A DNA stretch of 5,350 nt from CAZDYP01 sp964509505. GTDB lineage: Bacteria; Chloroflexota; Anaerolineae; JACRMK01. Positions 1-5,339 of this stretch are shown here, piece after piece. Within the stretch, counting starts at the first letter, position 1. Every line of letters begins with the position of its first letter. Below the pieces are notes generated by a model. The model saw only the letters and a list, made by a program, of their open reading frames with translations, was not told the origin of the DNA and did no database searches. Location of the stretch: the NCBI GenBank assembly GCA_964509505.1, contig CAZDYP010000252.1, forward strand, positions 1-5,350, written 5' to 3'. The translations under genes and the position numbers were made by a program.

Positions 1-660
1 TTGTCGCGCGCAGACGCCCAGCGCGCACAGCTTCTCAAACTCCGACTTGGGCAAACGCTTGAGCTCGCCGATTTGTCGCGCCGCAATCAAAATCGCCGCC
101 GAGTGCTCGATGCGTTCCAAACGCATATAGGCTTCTTGCAGATTCGCGCCGACGGTCAACGTGCCGTGATGGTCTAAAATGATGGCATCGTGTACCTTCA
201 CCAGCTCACGAATAGCCAACTGACCATCGGGGGTGCCGGGTGTCACATACGGCGCAGTCGGCACGATACCAACGGAATAAATCACTTCGGGTAACACATC
301 CGCATCCAGTGGCAACCCCGCGACGGTCAATGCGATGGCAAGTGGCGGGTGTGCATGAATGACGGCTTGCGCATCAGCGCGTTGCTTGTATGCTTCGAGA
401 TGCATCATCGTTTCGGACGATGGCTTGAGACCGCGCGAGGCAGGGTAATGCGACGCGACGATTTTGCCGTCCATGTCAATTCGCAACAGTTGTTCAGGCG
501 ACAGGAATCCCTTGCCCAAACCGCTCGGCGTAATGAGCACGCGGTCATCACTTAGTCGCACAGAGATGTTGCCGTCGGCTGCGGCCAGAAACCCTTTCTC
601 CCACATGCGCTTGCCGATGACGACGATGTCTTGGCGGAGTTGTTGTTCATTGATAGGCAT
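1..660 (-). CDS. class II aldolase/adducin family protein (3' end cut by window edge)
   Basis: The frame is open from the ATG at 660 to base 1, giving 220 residues without a stop, so only the last residues are likely missing (E. coli FucA has about 215). The translation begins MPINEQQLRQDIVVIGKRMW. Family hallmarks appear in order: D29-G-N-I-S and T44-P-S-G (phosphate-binding loops), S81-S-E83 (matching the SSE of L-fuculose-phosphate aldolase with its catalytic Glu), H102-A-H104-P-P (two metal-binding His), APYVTPGT near 136-143, and D163-H-H-G-T (third metal His). Family members are zinc-dependent soluble enzymes that cleave, dehydrate or epimerise sugar phosphates. The substrate cannot be read from sequence: fuculose-phosphate aldolase, methylthioribulose-phosphate dehydratase or a pentulose-phosphate enzyme are all possible, so no symbol is given. 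There is no Shine-Dalgarno before the ATG; a promoter element 7 bases upstream suggests a leaderless mRNA. It lies 88 bases downstream of hppA on the same strand. Confidence 0.9.
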   Translation of the reverse strand, partial: MPINEQQLRQDIVVIGKRMWEKGFLAAADGNISVRLSDDRVLITPSGLGKGFLSPEQLLRIDMDGKIVASHYPASRGLKPSSETMMHLEAYKQRADAQAVIHAHPPLAIALTVAGLPLDADVLPEVIYSVGIVPTAPYVTPGTPDGQLAIRELVKVHDAIILDHHGTLTVGANLQEAYMRLERIEHSAAILIAARQIGELKRLPKSEFEKLCALGVCARQ

Positions 661-666
661 GAGGCG

Positions 667-675
667 ATTATAACA
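667..675 (-). promoter_or_regulatory. extended -10 promoter for the aldolase gene, predicted leaderless start
   Basis: On the minus strand, bases 675 to 667 read TGTTATAAT, a perfect extended -10 element (TGn followed by TATAAT). Six bases, CGCCTC, separate it from the ATG at 660, so a transcript starting at the usual +1 would begin at or within a base or two of the A of the start codon. No convincing -35 hexamer exists at 17 bp (690-695 reads GGGCGC), as is common for extended -10 promoters. The absence of a Shine-Dalgarno fits leaderless translation. Confidence 0.6.
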
Positions 676-684
676 CACCCAAAG

Positions 685-722
685 CAAACGCGCCCATCAC
701 CTCACGATGATGAGCGCGTTTG
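685..722 (-). terminator. 17-bp GUGA-tetraloop hairpin downstream of hppA, probable terminator
   Basis: In minus-strand RNA, 722-706 pairs with 701-685 without interruption: a 9-bp arm CAAACGCGC/GCGCGUUUG, a U-G wobble (713/694), five pairs (712-708/699-695), a second U-G wobble (707/700), then C706-G701 closing the loop GUGA (705-702), a GNRA tetraloop. Both wobbles become A/C mismatches in plus-strand RNA, so the structure is tuned for the minus strand, the direction of hppA. It begins 27 bases after the hppA stop. The following bases, CTTTGGGTGTGTTAT, are only weakly T-rich, so termination may be partial or the hairpin may mainly protect the 3' end. Confidence 0.6.
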
Positions 723-723
723 A

Positions 724-751
724 ATGACTCATGACGAGTGACTAGCGACTA
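724..751. repeat. four-unit heptamer array overlapping the hppA stop codon
   Basis: Plus-strand bases fall into four consecutive 7-mers: ATGACTC, ATGACGA, GTGACTA, GCGACTA. Read on the minus strand they are TAGTCGC, TAGTCAC, TCGTCAT, GAGTCAT, all sharing a central GTC. The first TAG (751-749) is the stop codon of hppA, so the array starts exactly at the end of the gene. Its unit sequence differs from the larger heptamer array at 3007-3111. Confidence 0.55.
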
Positions 752-2908
752 AATGAACAGCGGCGCCAGCACCAACGTAATCGTCGCCAACAACTTAATC
801 AACACATGCAATGACGGCCCCGCCGTGTCCTTGAACGGGTCGCCAATCGTGTCGCCGACGACTGCTGCCTTGTGCGCGTCTGAGCCTTTGCCGCCATAGG
901 CGCCCGTCTCGATGTACTTCTTGGCGTTGTCCCACGCGCCGCCGCCGTTGTTCATCACGGTCGCCAACAAGATGCCGCTCATCGTGCCAACCATCAACAA
1001 GCCCGCCGTCGCTTCGGCTTTCAAAATAATGCCGACGAGAATGGGACCGCCAACCGCCAACACACCGGGCAATACCATCGCCTTCAATGCGCCGCGCGTC
1101 GTGATGTCCACGCACCGCGCATAGTCTGCCTTTGCGCCGGGCTTGCCTTCGAGCAAGCCGGGAATTTCCTTGAACTGACGGCGCACTTCTTTGATAATCT
1201 CCTGCGCGACATTGCTCACGGCGCGAATCGCAAATGCGGAGAAGAGGAAGATGAGCATGGCGCCAATCAACGCGCCGACGAACACTTCGACTTTGCCGAG
1301 ATCAACAGCTTCGATGACGGGCAAACCCTGCGCCTTCTGCACCAACTTCACTTTGTCAATGTACGCGCTGAACAACAAGAATGCGGCGAGCGCCGCCGAG
1401 CCAATCGCATAACCTTTGGTCAACGCCTTCGTCGTGTTGCCTGCCGCGTCAAGCGCATCGGTGCCCTCGCGCACTTCCTTCGGCGCATTTGACATTTCGA
1501 CGATGCCGCCCGCGTTATCTACAATGGGGCCAAAGGTGTCCATCGCCAACACATACGCCGCCGTCATTAACATGCCCATCGTCGCAACGGCGGTGCCGAA
1601 GATGCCCGCTTCGTGGGGGGTGACATTCAACGCATTCGCTGCGCTCGAGCCCAATTGAAATGAAAGGATGAGCGCGATGCTGATGGCGATGACGGGTGCG
1701 GCCGTGTTCTCGAAACCAACGGCGAGACCACTGATGATGTTGGTTGCCACACCCGTGCGACTCGCCTCTGCGATTTCCTTCACGGGGCGGAAGCGATGCT
1801 CGGTGTAATACATCGTAATCAACACGAAGGCTACGGCTGCGAGAATGCCGACCAGACCAATCCAGAAGAAGGTCAAGCCCGCCACGCCGAGCATCGTCGT
1901 GGTGACATAATACATCGCCACTGCCGACAACACCGCCGACACCGCATAGCCACGGAACAGCGCGTTCATCGGTTCTTCTTTGCCGCTGAGCTTGATGCCA
2001 GGCAAATTCGTCGTCGCCCACAAGCCAACCATCGAAGCAATCAAACCAAATGAGCGCACGACGAGCGGAAAGAAAATCCAATTCAAGTCTTGCGTCTTAT
2101 TGAAGATGGCGACGCCAAGAATCATCGCGCCGATGTTCTCCGCAACGGTTGATTCAAACAAGTCGGCGCCGCGCCCCGCACAGTCGCCCACATTGTCGCC
2201 GACCAAGTCCGCGACCACACCCGCATTGCGCGGATCATCTTCTGGCACGTTCGCCTCGACCTTGCCCACCAGGTCAGCGCCCACGTCAGCTGCCTTTGTG
2301 TAGATGCCGCCGCCGAGCTGCGCGAACAACGCGACGAACGATGCGCCGAAGCCTGTGCCGACGATGAGGAAAGGCGCTTCTCGCGCGCCAATCACGCCGT
2401 TTAAACCGCCGTACAGGACGAACATGATATAGACGCCGATCAAGGAGAGCGTGACAACCAAGAAGCCCGACACCGCGCCGCCGCGCAACGCAACGGCTAA
2501 GGCGGGACCAACACCTTGCCGCGCCGCGCTCGCCACGCGCCCATTCGACTTCACCGCAATCCACATGCCAATGATGCCACTCAGCGCCGAGGCGGCCGCG
2601 CCGACGAGAAACGCAATGCCCGTCAATATGCCTAGCGTCATGGTGTTGTTACGATACGACTCGACTTCGGGAAACTTCTCGAAGAAGCCAATCGCCAACG
2701 CAATGACGACGGCGGTGACCACGGCGAGAATGCCAATTGTCGTGTATTGGCGACGCAAGAACGCGACCGCGCCTTCGTTGATGGTGCGCGCCACCTCTTG
2801 CATCGGCAACGTGCCTGTGTCGCGCCGCAACACGTCCCACGCCAGCCACGCCACAAACGCGAGCGCGATGACGCTGACGATAGGCACAATGGAAACGTAA
2901 AAACTCAT
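749..2908 (-). CDS. hppA: K+-independent H+-translocating membrane pyrophosphatase
   Basis: A 719-aa polytopic membrane protein that hydrolyses PPi to two phosphates and pumps protons across the membrane; the family usually has 660-770 residues and about 16 helices. Seen in the sequence: D208VGADLVGKVE218 and EDDPRN at 223-228 (substrate and Mg2+ sites), D234-LVG-D238-N-VG-D242, CAGRGADLFES at 243-253, D457 in AMDTFGPIVDNAGGI, NNGGGAWDNAKK at 653-664, and VVGDTIGDPFKDTAGPS at 683-699. The determinant G490NTTKALT497 has Lys494 and Thr497, the residues diagnostic of the K+-independent subclass; Na+ pumps of the family are K+-dependent, so H+ transport is inferred. The ATG at 2908 is chosen because GGAGGA lies 5 bases upstream and MSFYVSIVPIVSVIALAFVA begins the first helix. 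An in-frame ATG at 2983 would add 25 non-hydrophobic residues read through a leader hairpin. Transcription probably starts near 2986. Confidence 0.97.
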   Translation of the reverse strand: MSFYVSIVPIVSVIALAFVAWLAWDVLRRDTGTLPMQEVARTINEGAVAFLRRQYTTIGILAVVTAVVIALAIGFFEKFPEVESYRNNTMTLGILTGIAFLVGAAASALSGIIGMWIAVKSNGRVASAARQGVGPALAVALRGGAVSGFLVVTLSLIGVYIMFVLYGGLNGVIGAREAPFLIVGTGFGASFVALFAQLGGGIYTKAADVGADLVGKVEANVPEDDPRNAGVVADLVGDNVGDCAGRGADLFESTVAENIGAMILGVAIFNKTQDLNWIFFPLVVRSFGLIASMVGLWATTNLPGIKLSGKEEPMNALFRGYAVSAVLSAVAMYYVTTTMLGVAGLTFFWIGLVGILAAVAFVLITMYYTEHRFRPVKEIAEASRTGVATNIISGLAVGFENTAAPVIAISIALILSFQLGSSAANALNVTPHEAGIFGTAVATMGMLMTAAYVLAMDTFGPIVDNAGGIVEMSNAPKEVREGTDALDAAGNTTKALTKGYAIGSAALAAFLLFSAYIDKVKLVQKAQGLPVIEAVDLGKVEVFVGALIGAMLIFLFSAFAIRAVSNVAQEIIKEVRRQFKEIPGLLEGKPGAKADYARCVDITTRGALKAMVLPGVLAVGGPILVGIILKAEATAGLLMVGTMSGILLATVMNNGGGAWDNAKKYIETGAYGGKGSDAHKAAVVGDTIGDPFKDTAGPSLHVLIKLLATITLVLAPLFI

Positions 2909-2913
2909 GGAGT

Positions 2914-2919
2914 TCCTCC
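2914..2919 (-). promoter_or_regulatory. Shine-Dalgarno of hppA
   Basis: The minus strand reads GGAGGA followed by the 5-base spacer ACTCC and then ATG at 2908. This is the only strong ribosome binding site in the window, and it decides the hppA start in favour of 2908 over 2983. Confidence 0.85.
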
Positions 2920-2954
2920 AACATTTGATGATAGTTGTTTTGAACGTAACGAAA

Positions 2955-2977
2955 GGGCGCACCATCACGATGCGCCC
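2955..2977 (-). promoter_or_regulatory. hairpin in the hppA 5' leader
   Basis: In minus-strand RNA GGGCGCA (2977-2971) pairs with UGCGCCC (2961-2955), extended by U2970-G2962 and C2969-G2963 around the loop GUGAU. It would lie at about +10 to +32 of the predicted transcript and 46 bases upstream of the hppA start codon. The tip UC-GUGAU-GG is almost the same as UC-GUGA-GG of the hairpin after the gene. It is followed by UUUCGUUACGUU, a weak U-rich run. It could be a 5' stabiliser, an attenuator or a protein-binding site; the sequence does not decide. Confidence 0.5.
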
Positions 2978-2992
2978 ACGCAAGCGGCGGCT

Positions 2993-3021
2993 ATTTTATC
3001 ACACATGATGGCGGATGGCGA
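2993..3021 (-). promoter_or_regulatory. probable hppA promoter
   Basis: The minus strand carries TGATAAAAT at 3001-2993, an extended -10 (TGn plus TAAAAT). At the standard 17-base spacing, 3021-3016 reads TCGCCA, four of six matches to TTGACA. The predicted start is near 2986, giving a leader of about 78 bases that contains the hairpin at 2955-2977. The -35 hexamer lies inside the heptamer array, spanning units two and three. Confidence 0.45.
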
Positions 3022-3111
3022 ATGGCAGATAGCAGATAGCGGATAGCGACTTACCATTTGCCATCGGCCATCGGCTATCGGCTATCCACCATTTGCCATT
3101 TGCCGTTTGCT
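3007..3111. repeat. fifteen-unit heptamer array forming an imperfect inverted repeat
   Basis: The stretch divides into fifteen consecutive 7-mers without a phase slip. The left six are GATGGCG, GATGGCG, AATGGCA, GATAGCA, GATAGCG, GATAGCG (3007-3048). After a divergent unit ACTTACC, the right side reads ATTTGCC, ATCGGCC, ATCGGCT, ATCGGCT, ATCCACC, ATTTGCC, ATTTGCC, GTTTGCT (3056-3111). The right units are the complement type of the left ones (GATAGC versus GCTATC), so the array can fold into a long imperfect hairpin. It fills the space between the divergent hppA and FRG genes. Heptanucleotide tandem repeats of this general style are known from filamentous cyanobacteria; this unit I do not recognise as a named family. 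Confidence 0.75.
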
Positions 3112-3120
3112 CTCCACTAG

Positions 3121-3129
3121 TGTTACGAT
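3121..3129 (+). promoter_or_regulatory. possible extended -10 promoter for the FRG gene
   Basis: The bases TGTTACGAT match TGn plus TACGAT (four of six to TATAAT, with the key second A and last T kept). It lies just past the end of the heptamer array, with no recognisable -35. A start near 3136 would give a leader of about 38 bases to the ATG at 3174. This is a weak call; no better element is visible in the spacer. Confidence 0.25.
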
Positions 3130-3173
3130 TGCGCTACTAAAAAATTGTGGCTCTCCTGAGCAATCGTGATAAC

Positions 3174-4025
3174 ATGAGCAACACTTTCATTGCGCAAAGC
3201 TGGGATCAGCTCAATCAATTGTTGTACGAGGATTCGTGGCGCGACGACATCCAACGCTTTCGCTCGCCCTACGCGTTTCGCGGTATGGCTGACAAGCATT
3301 ACGACCTTTCGACCAGCTTGATTCGGTTGGGTGGCGCTTACCAAGCGCAAGAGCATCGTCTGCTCAGCAGCTTCAAAAAATACACCAATTTCAAAGGCTC
3401 ACAATGGGAGTTGTTGGCGCTCGCGCAACATCACGGTTTGCCGACACGGTTGCTGGATTGGACGTGGTCGCCTTATGTGGCGATGCACTTTGCGACGGCG
3501 GAACTGAGCGAGCGTGACACCGATAGCGTCATCGTCTGCGTGAACTTTGTGAAGGCGAACAAGCTCATTCCTACCGAACTGCGGCGCGTGTTGAGCCGTA
3601 TGGAAGCTGAGACGTTTACCGTTGATATGTTGATGAAGGTGGCTGACGACGTAGAACATTTCGACGAAAAATTTGAGACGGAAGAGTTTGTGATTTTCTT
3701 CGAGCCGCCCGCGCTCGACGAGCGCATCGTCAACCAATTTGCGATTTTCGCGATGGCCTCCAACCCGCATTTGCGGATGGAGCGTTGGATGGAGCAGCAT
3801 CCGCAGCTGTGGCGCAAAATCATCATCCCCGCCGAGCTGGGTTGGGAAGTGCGCGACAAGTTGGATCAGGCGAACGTCACCGAACGCGTGTTGCTGCCGG
3901 GGCTCGATGGCTTGAGCAAGTATCTGAAACGCTATTACAGCCCGCGGCTGCAAGGAGCTAAACGAACAACCGCAGCGGCACAAAGGGCGCAGAGGAAAGC
4001 AGCCAGCAAACAGCAGAGGGCATAG
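3174..4025 (+). CDS. FRG-domain protein of unknown function
   Basis: A 283-aa soluble protein with an FRG domain, named for the Phe-Arg-Gly motif seen here as Y33-A-F35-R36-G37. The second hallmark is Q85-H-H-G-L-P-T-R-L-L-D95-W, followed by SPYVAMHFATAE (99-110), as is usual in the family. The C-terminal half keeps family features: FFEPPALDERIVNQFAIF (175-192), the segment WRKIIIPAE, and LLPGLDGLSKYL (240-251). The biochemical role of FRG domains is not settled; some occur in defence-like contexts, and I infer no activity here. The ATG at 3174 is preferred because SNTFIAQSWDQLNQLL is a typical N-terminus of these proteins; a GTG at 3147 would add nine residues. Neither has a Shine-Dalgarno. 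The last 25 or so residues (GAKRTTAAAQRAQRK and on) are basic, low in complexity, and seem to be encoded by a degenerate repeat. The next gene starts 10 bases downstream. Confidence 0.88.
   Translation: MSNTFIAQSWDQLNQLLYEDSWRDDIQRFRSPYAFRGMADKHYDLSTSLIRLGGAYQAQEHRLLSSFKKYTNFKGSQWELLALAQHHGLPTRLLDWTWSPYVAMHFATAELSERDTDSVIVCVNFVKANKLIPTELRRVLSRMEAETFTVDMLMKVADDVEHFDEKFETEEFVIFFEPPALDERIVNQFAIFAMASNPHLRMERWMEQHPQLWRKIIIPAELGWEVRDKLDQANVTERVLLPGLDGLSKYLKRYYSPRLQGAKRTTAAAQRAQRKAASKQQRA
3968..4020 (+). repeat. degenerate CCACAGAG-type repeat inside the FRG coding end
   Basis: Bases 3969-3995 (ACCGCAGCGGCACAAAG then GGCGCAGAGG) resemble the left arm of the palindromic elements at 4678 and 4776 (ACCACAGAGGCGCAGAG then CACACAGCG), with A-rich CAG/CAA triplets following. 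It codes for the Arg/Lys/Ala/Gln-rich C-terminal tail of the FRG protein. The match is partial and judged by eye. Confidence 0.4.
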
Positions 4026-4035
4026 AAATTTTCGT

Positions 4036-4671
4036 ATGACTATGACCAACGATACAGCGCGTAAACAGCTAGAGGACGTTGAGCAACGCCTTGCGCAACA
4101 AACGCAAAGAGGCGTGGTGCGCGATGCGGATTGGTGCATGTATGCGTTTGCGTTGTCGGGCGCGGGCGAATGGGAGCGCGCCGAAGCGGTCGCGCGCGCC
4201 ATCCACGACGACGACGACCGCGGGCAAGCGCTGGGGGTGTTGGCGCAAGACTTGGCGAAAGCAGGCTTGGCAGAGCGCGCCGAAGTCATCGCTGAGGCGA
4301 TTGACAACACGCGCGAACACACCGGAGCGTTACACGAAAAAGTATTGGCGCTGCTCGCCATTGCGTCATATTGGAAACGGCAGGGCGATGCGGCGCGCGT
4401 GTGGCAACTGTTGGTGGCTGCGGAAACGGCGGCGCAAGCGTTGCCTGATCCGCCCGATTGGGTCAAGCCCGATTGCCTCGCGCAGATTGCGTTGTTGTGC
4501 GCGCAGCTTGACGAGCTCGAAGCGGCGGCGCAAGTCTGGAATTACGCCATCAGCCTATCGAAAGGCTGCGCTGATTTCAGTTTGCAATTGACGTTGCAGC
4601 GCATCGCGGAGCAATTGGCGAAGCTGGATAGCGGCACCCAGGCGACGCCGTTTGTGGATGTGTATCGGTGA
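4036..4671 (+). CDS. alpha-helical repeat protein (TPR-like), function unknown
   Basis: A 211-aa protein made almost entirely of amphipathic helices. Roughly four units of 38-42 residues can be laid out: 43-77 (EWERAEAVARAIHDDDDRGQ and on to LAKAG), 78-117 (LAERAEVIAEAI and on to YWKRQG), 118-159 (DAARVWQLLVAAE and on to AQLD) and 160-198 (ELEAAAQVWNYAI and on to LAKLD). The pattern of small residues with Ala-Glu-Ala/Ile pairs is that of TPR-like or related helical solenoids, which usually mediate protein contacts; no catalytic motif, signal peptide or membrane helix is seen. The ATG at 4036 follows the FRG stop by 10 bases, with a second in-frame ATG at 4042. The only purine-rich stretch, AGAGGG at 4015-4020, is too far upstream to be a good ribosome site, so translation may depend on coupling to the FRG gene. 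A partner role to the FRG protein is inferred from spacing only. Confidence 0.82.
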   Translation: MTMTNDTARKQLEDVEQRLAQQTQRGVVRDADWCMYAFALSGAGEWERAEAVARAIHDDDDRGQALGVLAQDLAKAGLAERAEVIAEAIDNTREHTGALHEKVLALLAIASYWKRQGDAARVWQLLVAAETAAQALPDPPDWVKPDCLAQIALLCAQLDELEAAAQVWNYAISLSKGCADFSLQLTLQRIAEQLAKLDSGTQATPFVDVYR

Positions 4672-4675
4672 TTTT

Positions 4676-4763
4676 TTACCACAGAGGCGCAGAGCACACA
4701 GCGAAAAAAGAAAGAAGAGAGAAAAACTCTGTGTCGCAAACTACGCTGTCTGTGTCTCTGCTG
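4676..4763. repeat. palindromic CCACAGAG element, copy A
   Basis: It starts TTACCACAGAGGCGCAGAG, has an A-rich centre (GCG, six A, GAAAGAAGAGAGAAAAACTC) and a right arm CTCTGTGTCGC plus TGTCTGTGTCTCTG. It is repeated 98 bases downstream with about five or six differences, most of them in the last 20 bases. In copy A the outer palindrome arm is less complete than in copy B. Elements of this look are widely seen between genes in environmental bacteria; I cannot name a formal family. Confidence 0.8.
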
Positions 4764-4772
4764 ATTTTTTTT
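4690..4772 (+). terminator. probable terminator of the FRG/helical-repeat unit, formed by repeat copy A
   Basis: Bases 4690-4703 (CAGAGCACACAGCG) pair with 4744-4760 (CGCTGTCTGTGTCTCTG) apart from small bulges, giving about 14 base pairs. Four bases later comes a run of eight T (4765-4772). The 40-base A-rich loop is long for a classical intrinsic terminator, so strength is uncertain, but position and strand suit the end of the upstream operon. Confidence 0.4.
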
Positions 4773-4773
4773 C

Positions 4774-4862
4774 TTACCACAGAGGCGCAGAGCACACAGC
4801 GAAAAACGAAAGAAGAGAGAAAAACTCTGTGTCGCAAACTACGCTCTCTAGGTCTCTGTGGT
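4774..4862. repeat. palindromic CCACAGAG element, copy B
   Basis: A second copy at a 98-base offset. Its terminal arms form a perfect 9-bp inverted repeat, ACCACAGAG (4776-4784) and CTCTGTGGT (4854-4862), with a further AGCG/CGCT pairing (4798-4801/4842-4845) inside. From 4776 to about 4844 it differs from copy A at one base (A to C at 4807); the right ends diverge. It ends 24 bases before the ATG of the next gene, so it forms part of that gene's upstream region. Confidence 0.8.
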
Positions 4863-4886
4863 GAAGTACAGAAGGGTTGCATTCTT

Positions 4887-5327
4887 ATGACAACTTGGCA
4901 ACAATTCGCTGACGCCGCGCCTGAGCTCGCCGCGTTTGGCGCACGACGTTTGGCAACGGGCGTGGCGTATCTTGCCACCGTGAAACGCGACGGCGCGCCG
5001 CGCGTGCATCCCGTCACGCCCATCATCGGGCAGGGGCGGTTGTTCCTGTTCATGGAGCCGACATCGCCGAAAGGGCATGACTTGAAGCGCGGCAGCCATT
5101 ATGCGCTGCATTGCGCCGTCGAGGACACCGAAGGCGGCGCGGGCGAGTTTTGGTGCAGCGGCGTTGGCGCATTCTTAACTGATGCGGAGTCGCGCGCCGT
5201 CGCCACCGCTGCCTCACAGTACGCGCCAAAAGAACGCTACATTCTGTTCGAGTTGAGCGTGGAGGAGGCGGCGATGACGGTGTATGATGAAAGCGGACCG
5301 AACCGGCGACGGTGGCAGAGTGCTTAA
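4887..5327 (+). CDS. pyridoxamine 5'-phosphate oxidase family (split beta-barrel FMN-binding) protein
   Basis: A 146-aa small soluble protein, typical in size for single-domain members of the flavin-binding split barrel family. Seen in order: an N-terminal helix (QQFADAAPELAAFGARRL), the first barrel strands YLATVKRDGAPRVHPVTP (28-45), where the family contacts FMN, RLFLFMEPTSPKGHDLKRGS (51-70) with basic residues placed like the flavin-phosphate contacts, YALHCAVED, and a later strand with EFWCSGVGAFL (87-97) before a C-terminal helix-strand unit. Such proteins bind FMN, F420 or haem and act as reductases or oxidases; the substrate is unknown, and this is not the vitamin B6 enzyme itself on sequence grounds. 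The ATG at 4887 is chosen because GAAGGG (4871-4876) precedes it by 10 bases and MTTWQQF begins the conserved helix. The frame stays open back to 4668 only through repeat DNA, so a 219-aa version would be an over-extension. Confidence 0.88.
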   Translation: MTTWQQFADAAPELAAFGARRLATGVAYLATVKRDGAPRVHPVTPIIGQGRLFLFMEPTSPKGHDLKRGSHYALHCAVEDTEGGAGEFWCSGVGAFLTDAESRAVATAASQYAPKERYILFELSVEEAAMTVYDESGPNRRRWQSA

Positions 5328-5339
5328 CATGAAACATGA
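5326..5339. repeat. two heptamers AACATGA at the gene end
   Basis: AACATGA occurs twice in tandem, starting inside the TAA stop of the preceding gene. This may be the beginning of a third heptamer array that continues beyond the window edge. Two copies alone are weak evidence. Confidence 0.3.

Noticed and set aside
349..673. Short plus-strand frames at 349-555 and 464-673
   Set aside because: They lie opposite the conserved aldolase frame and have no ribosome sites or family resemblance.
1515..2081. 188-codon minus-strand frame inside hppA, with other frames at 2451-2900 and 1980-2303
   Set aside because: They overlap strongly conserved pyrophosphatase sequence in another frame and give low-complexity Arg/His-rich or Pro/Ala/Thr-rich products.
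2649..2924. Overlapping upstream frame starting at ATG 2924 as a leader peptide for hppA
   Set aside because: It has no ribosome site of its own and runs 260 bases into hppA as an Arg-rich shadow frame.
2909..2983. Upstream ATG at 2983 as the hppA start
   Set aside because: The extra 25 residues read through the leader hairpin, the start lies about 3 bases from the predicted transcription start, and the strong ribosome site fits 2908.
3147..3173. GTG at 3147 as the FRG start
   Set aside because: It has no ribosome site, and the added residues MALLSNRDN lie before the usual FRG N-terminus. It is not excluded, only less likely.
3399..4466. 355-codon open frame on the minus strand opposite the FRG and helical-repeat genes
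   Set aside because: It is a shadow. Its translation is Ser/Arg/Cys-rich and resembles no family, while both plus-strand frames show clear domain or helix patterns.
4676..4862. CRISPR-like repeat pair
   Set aside because: Only two adjoining copies of a long palindromic unit, with no spacers of even length and no cas genes.
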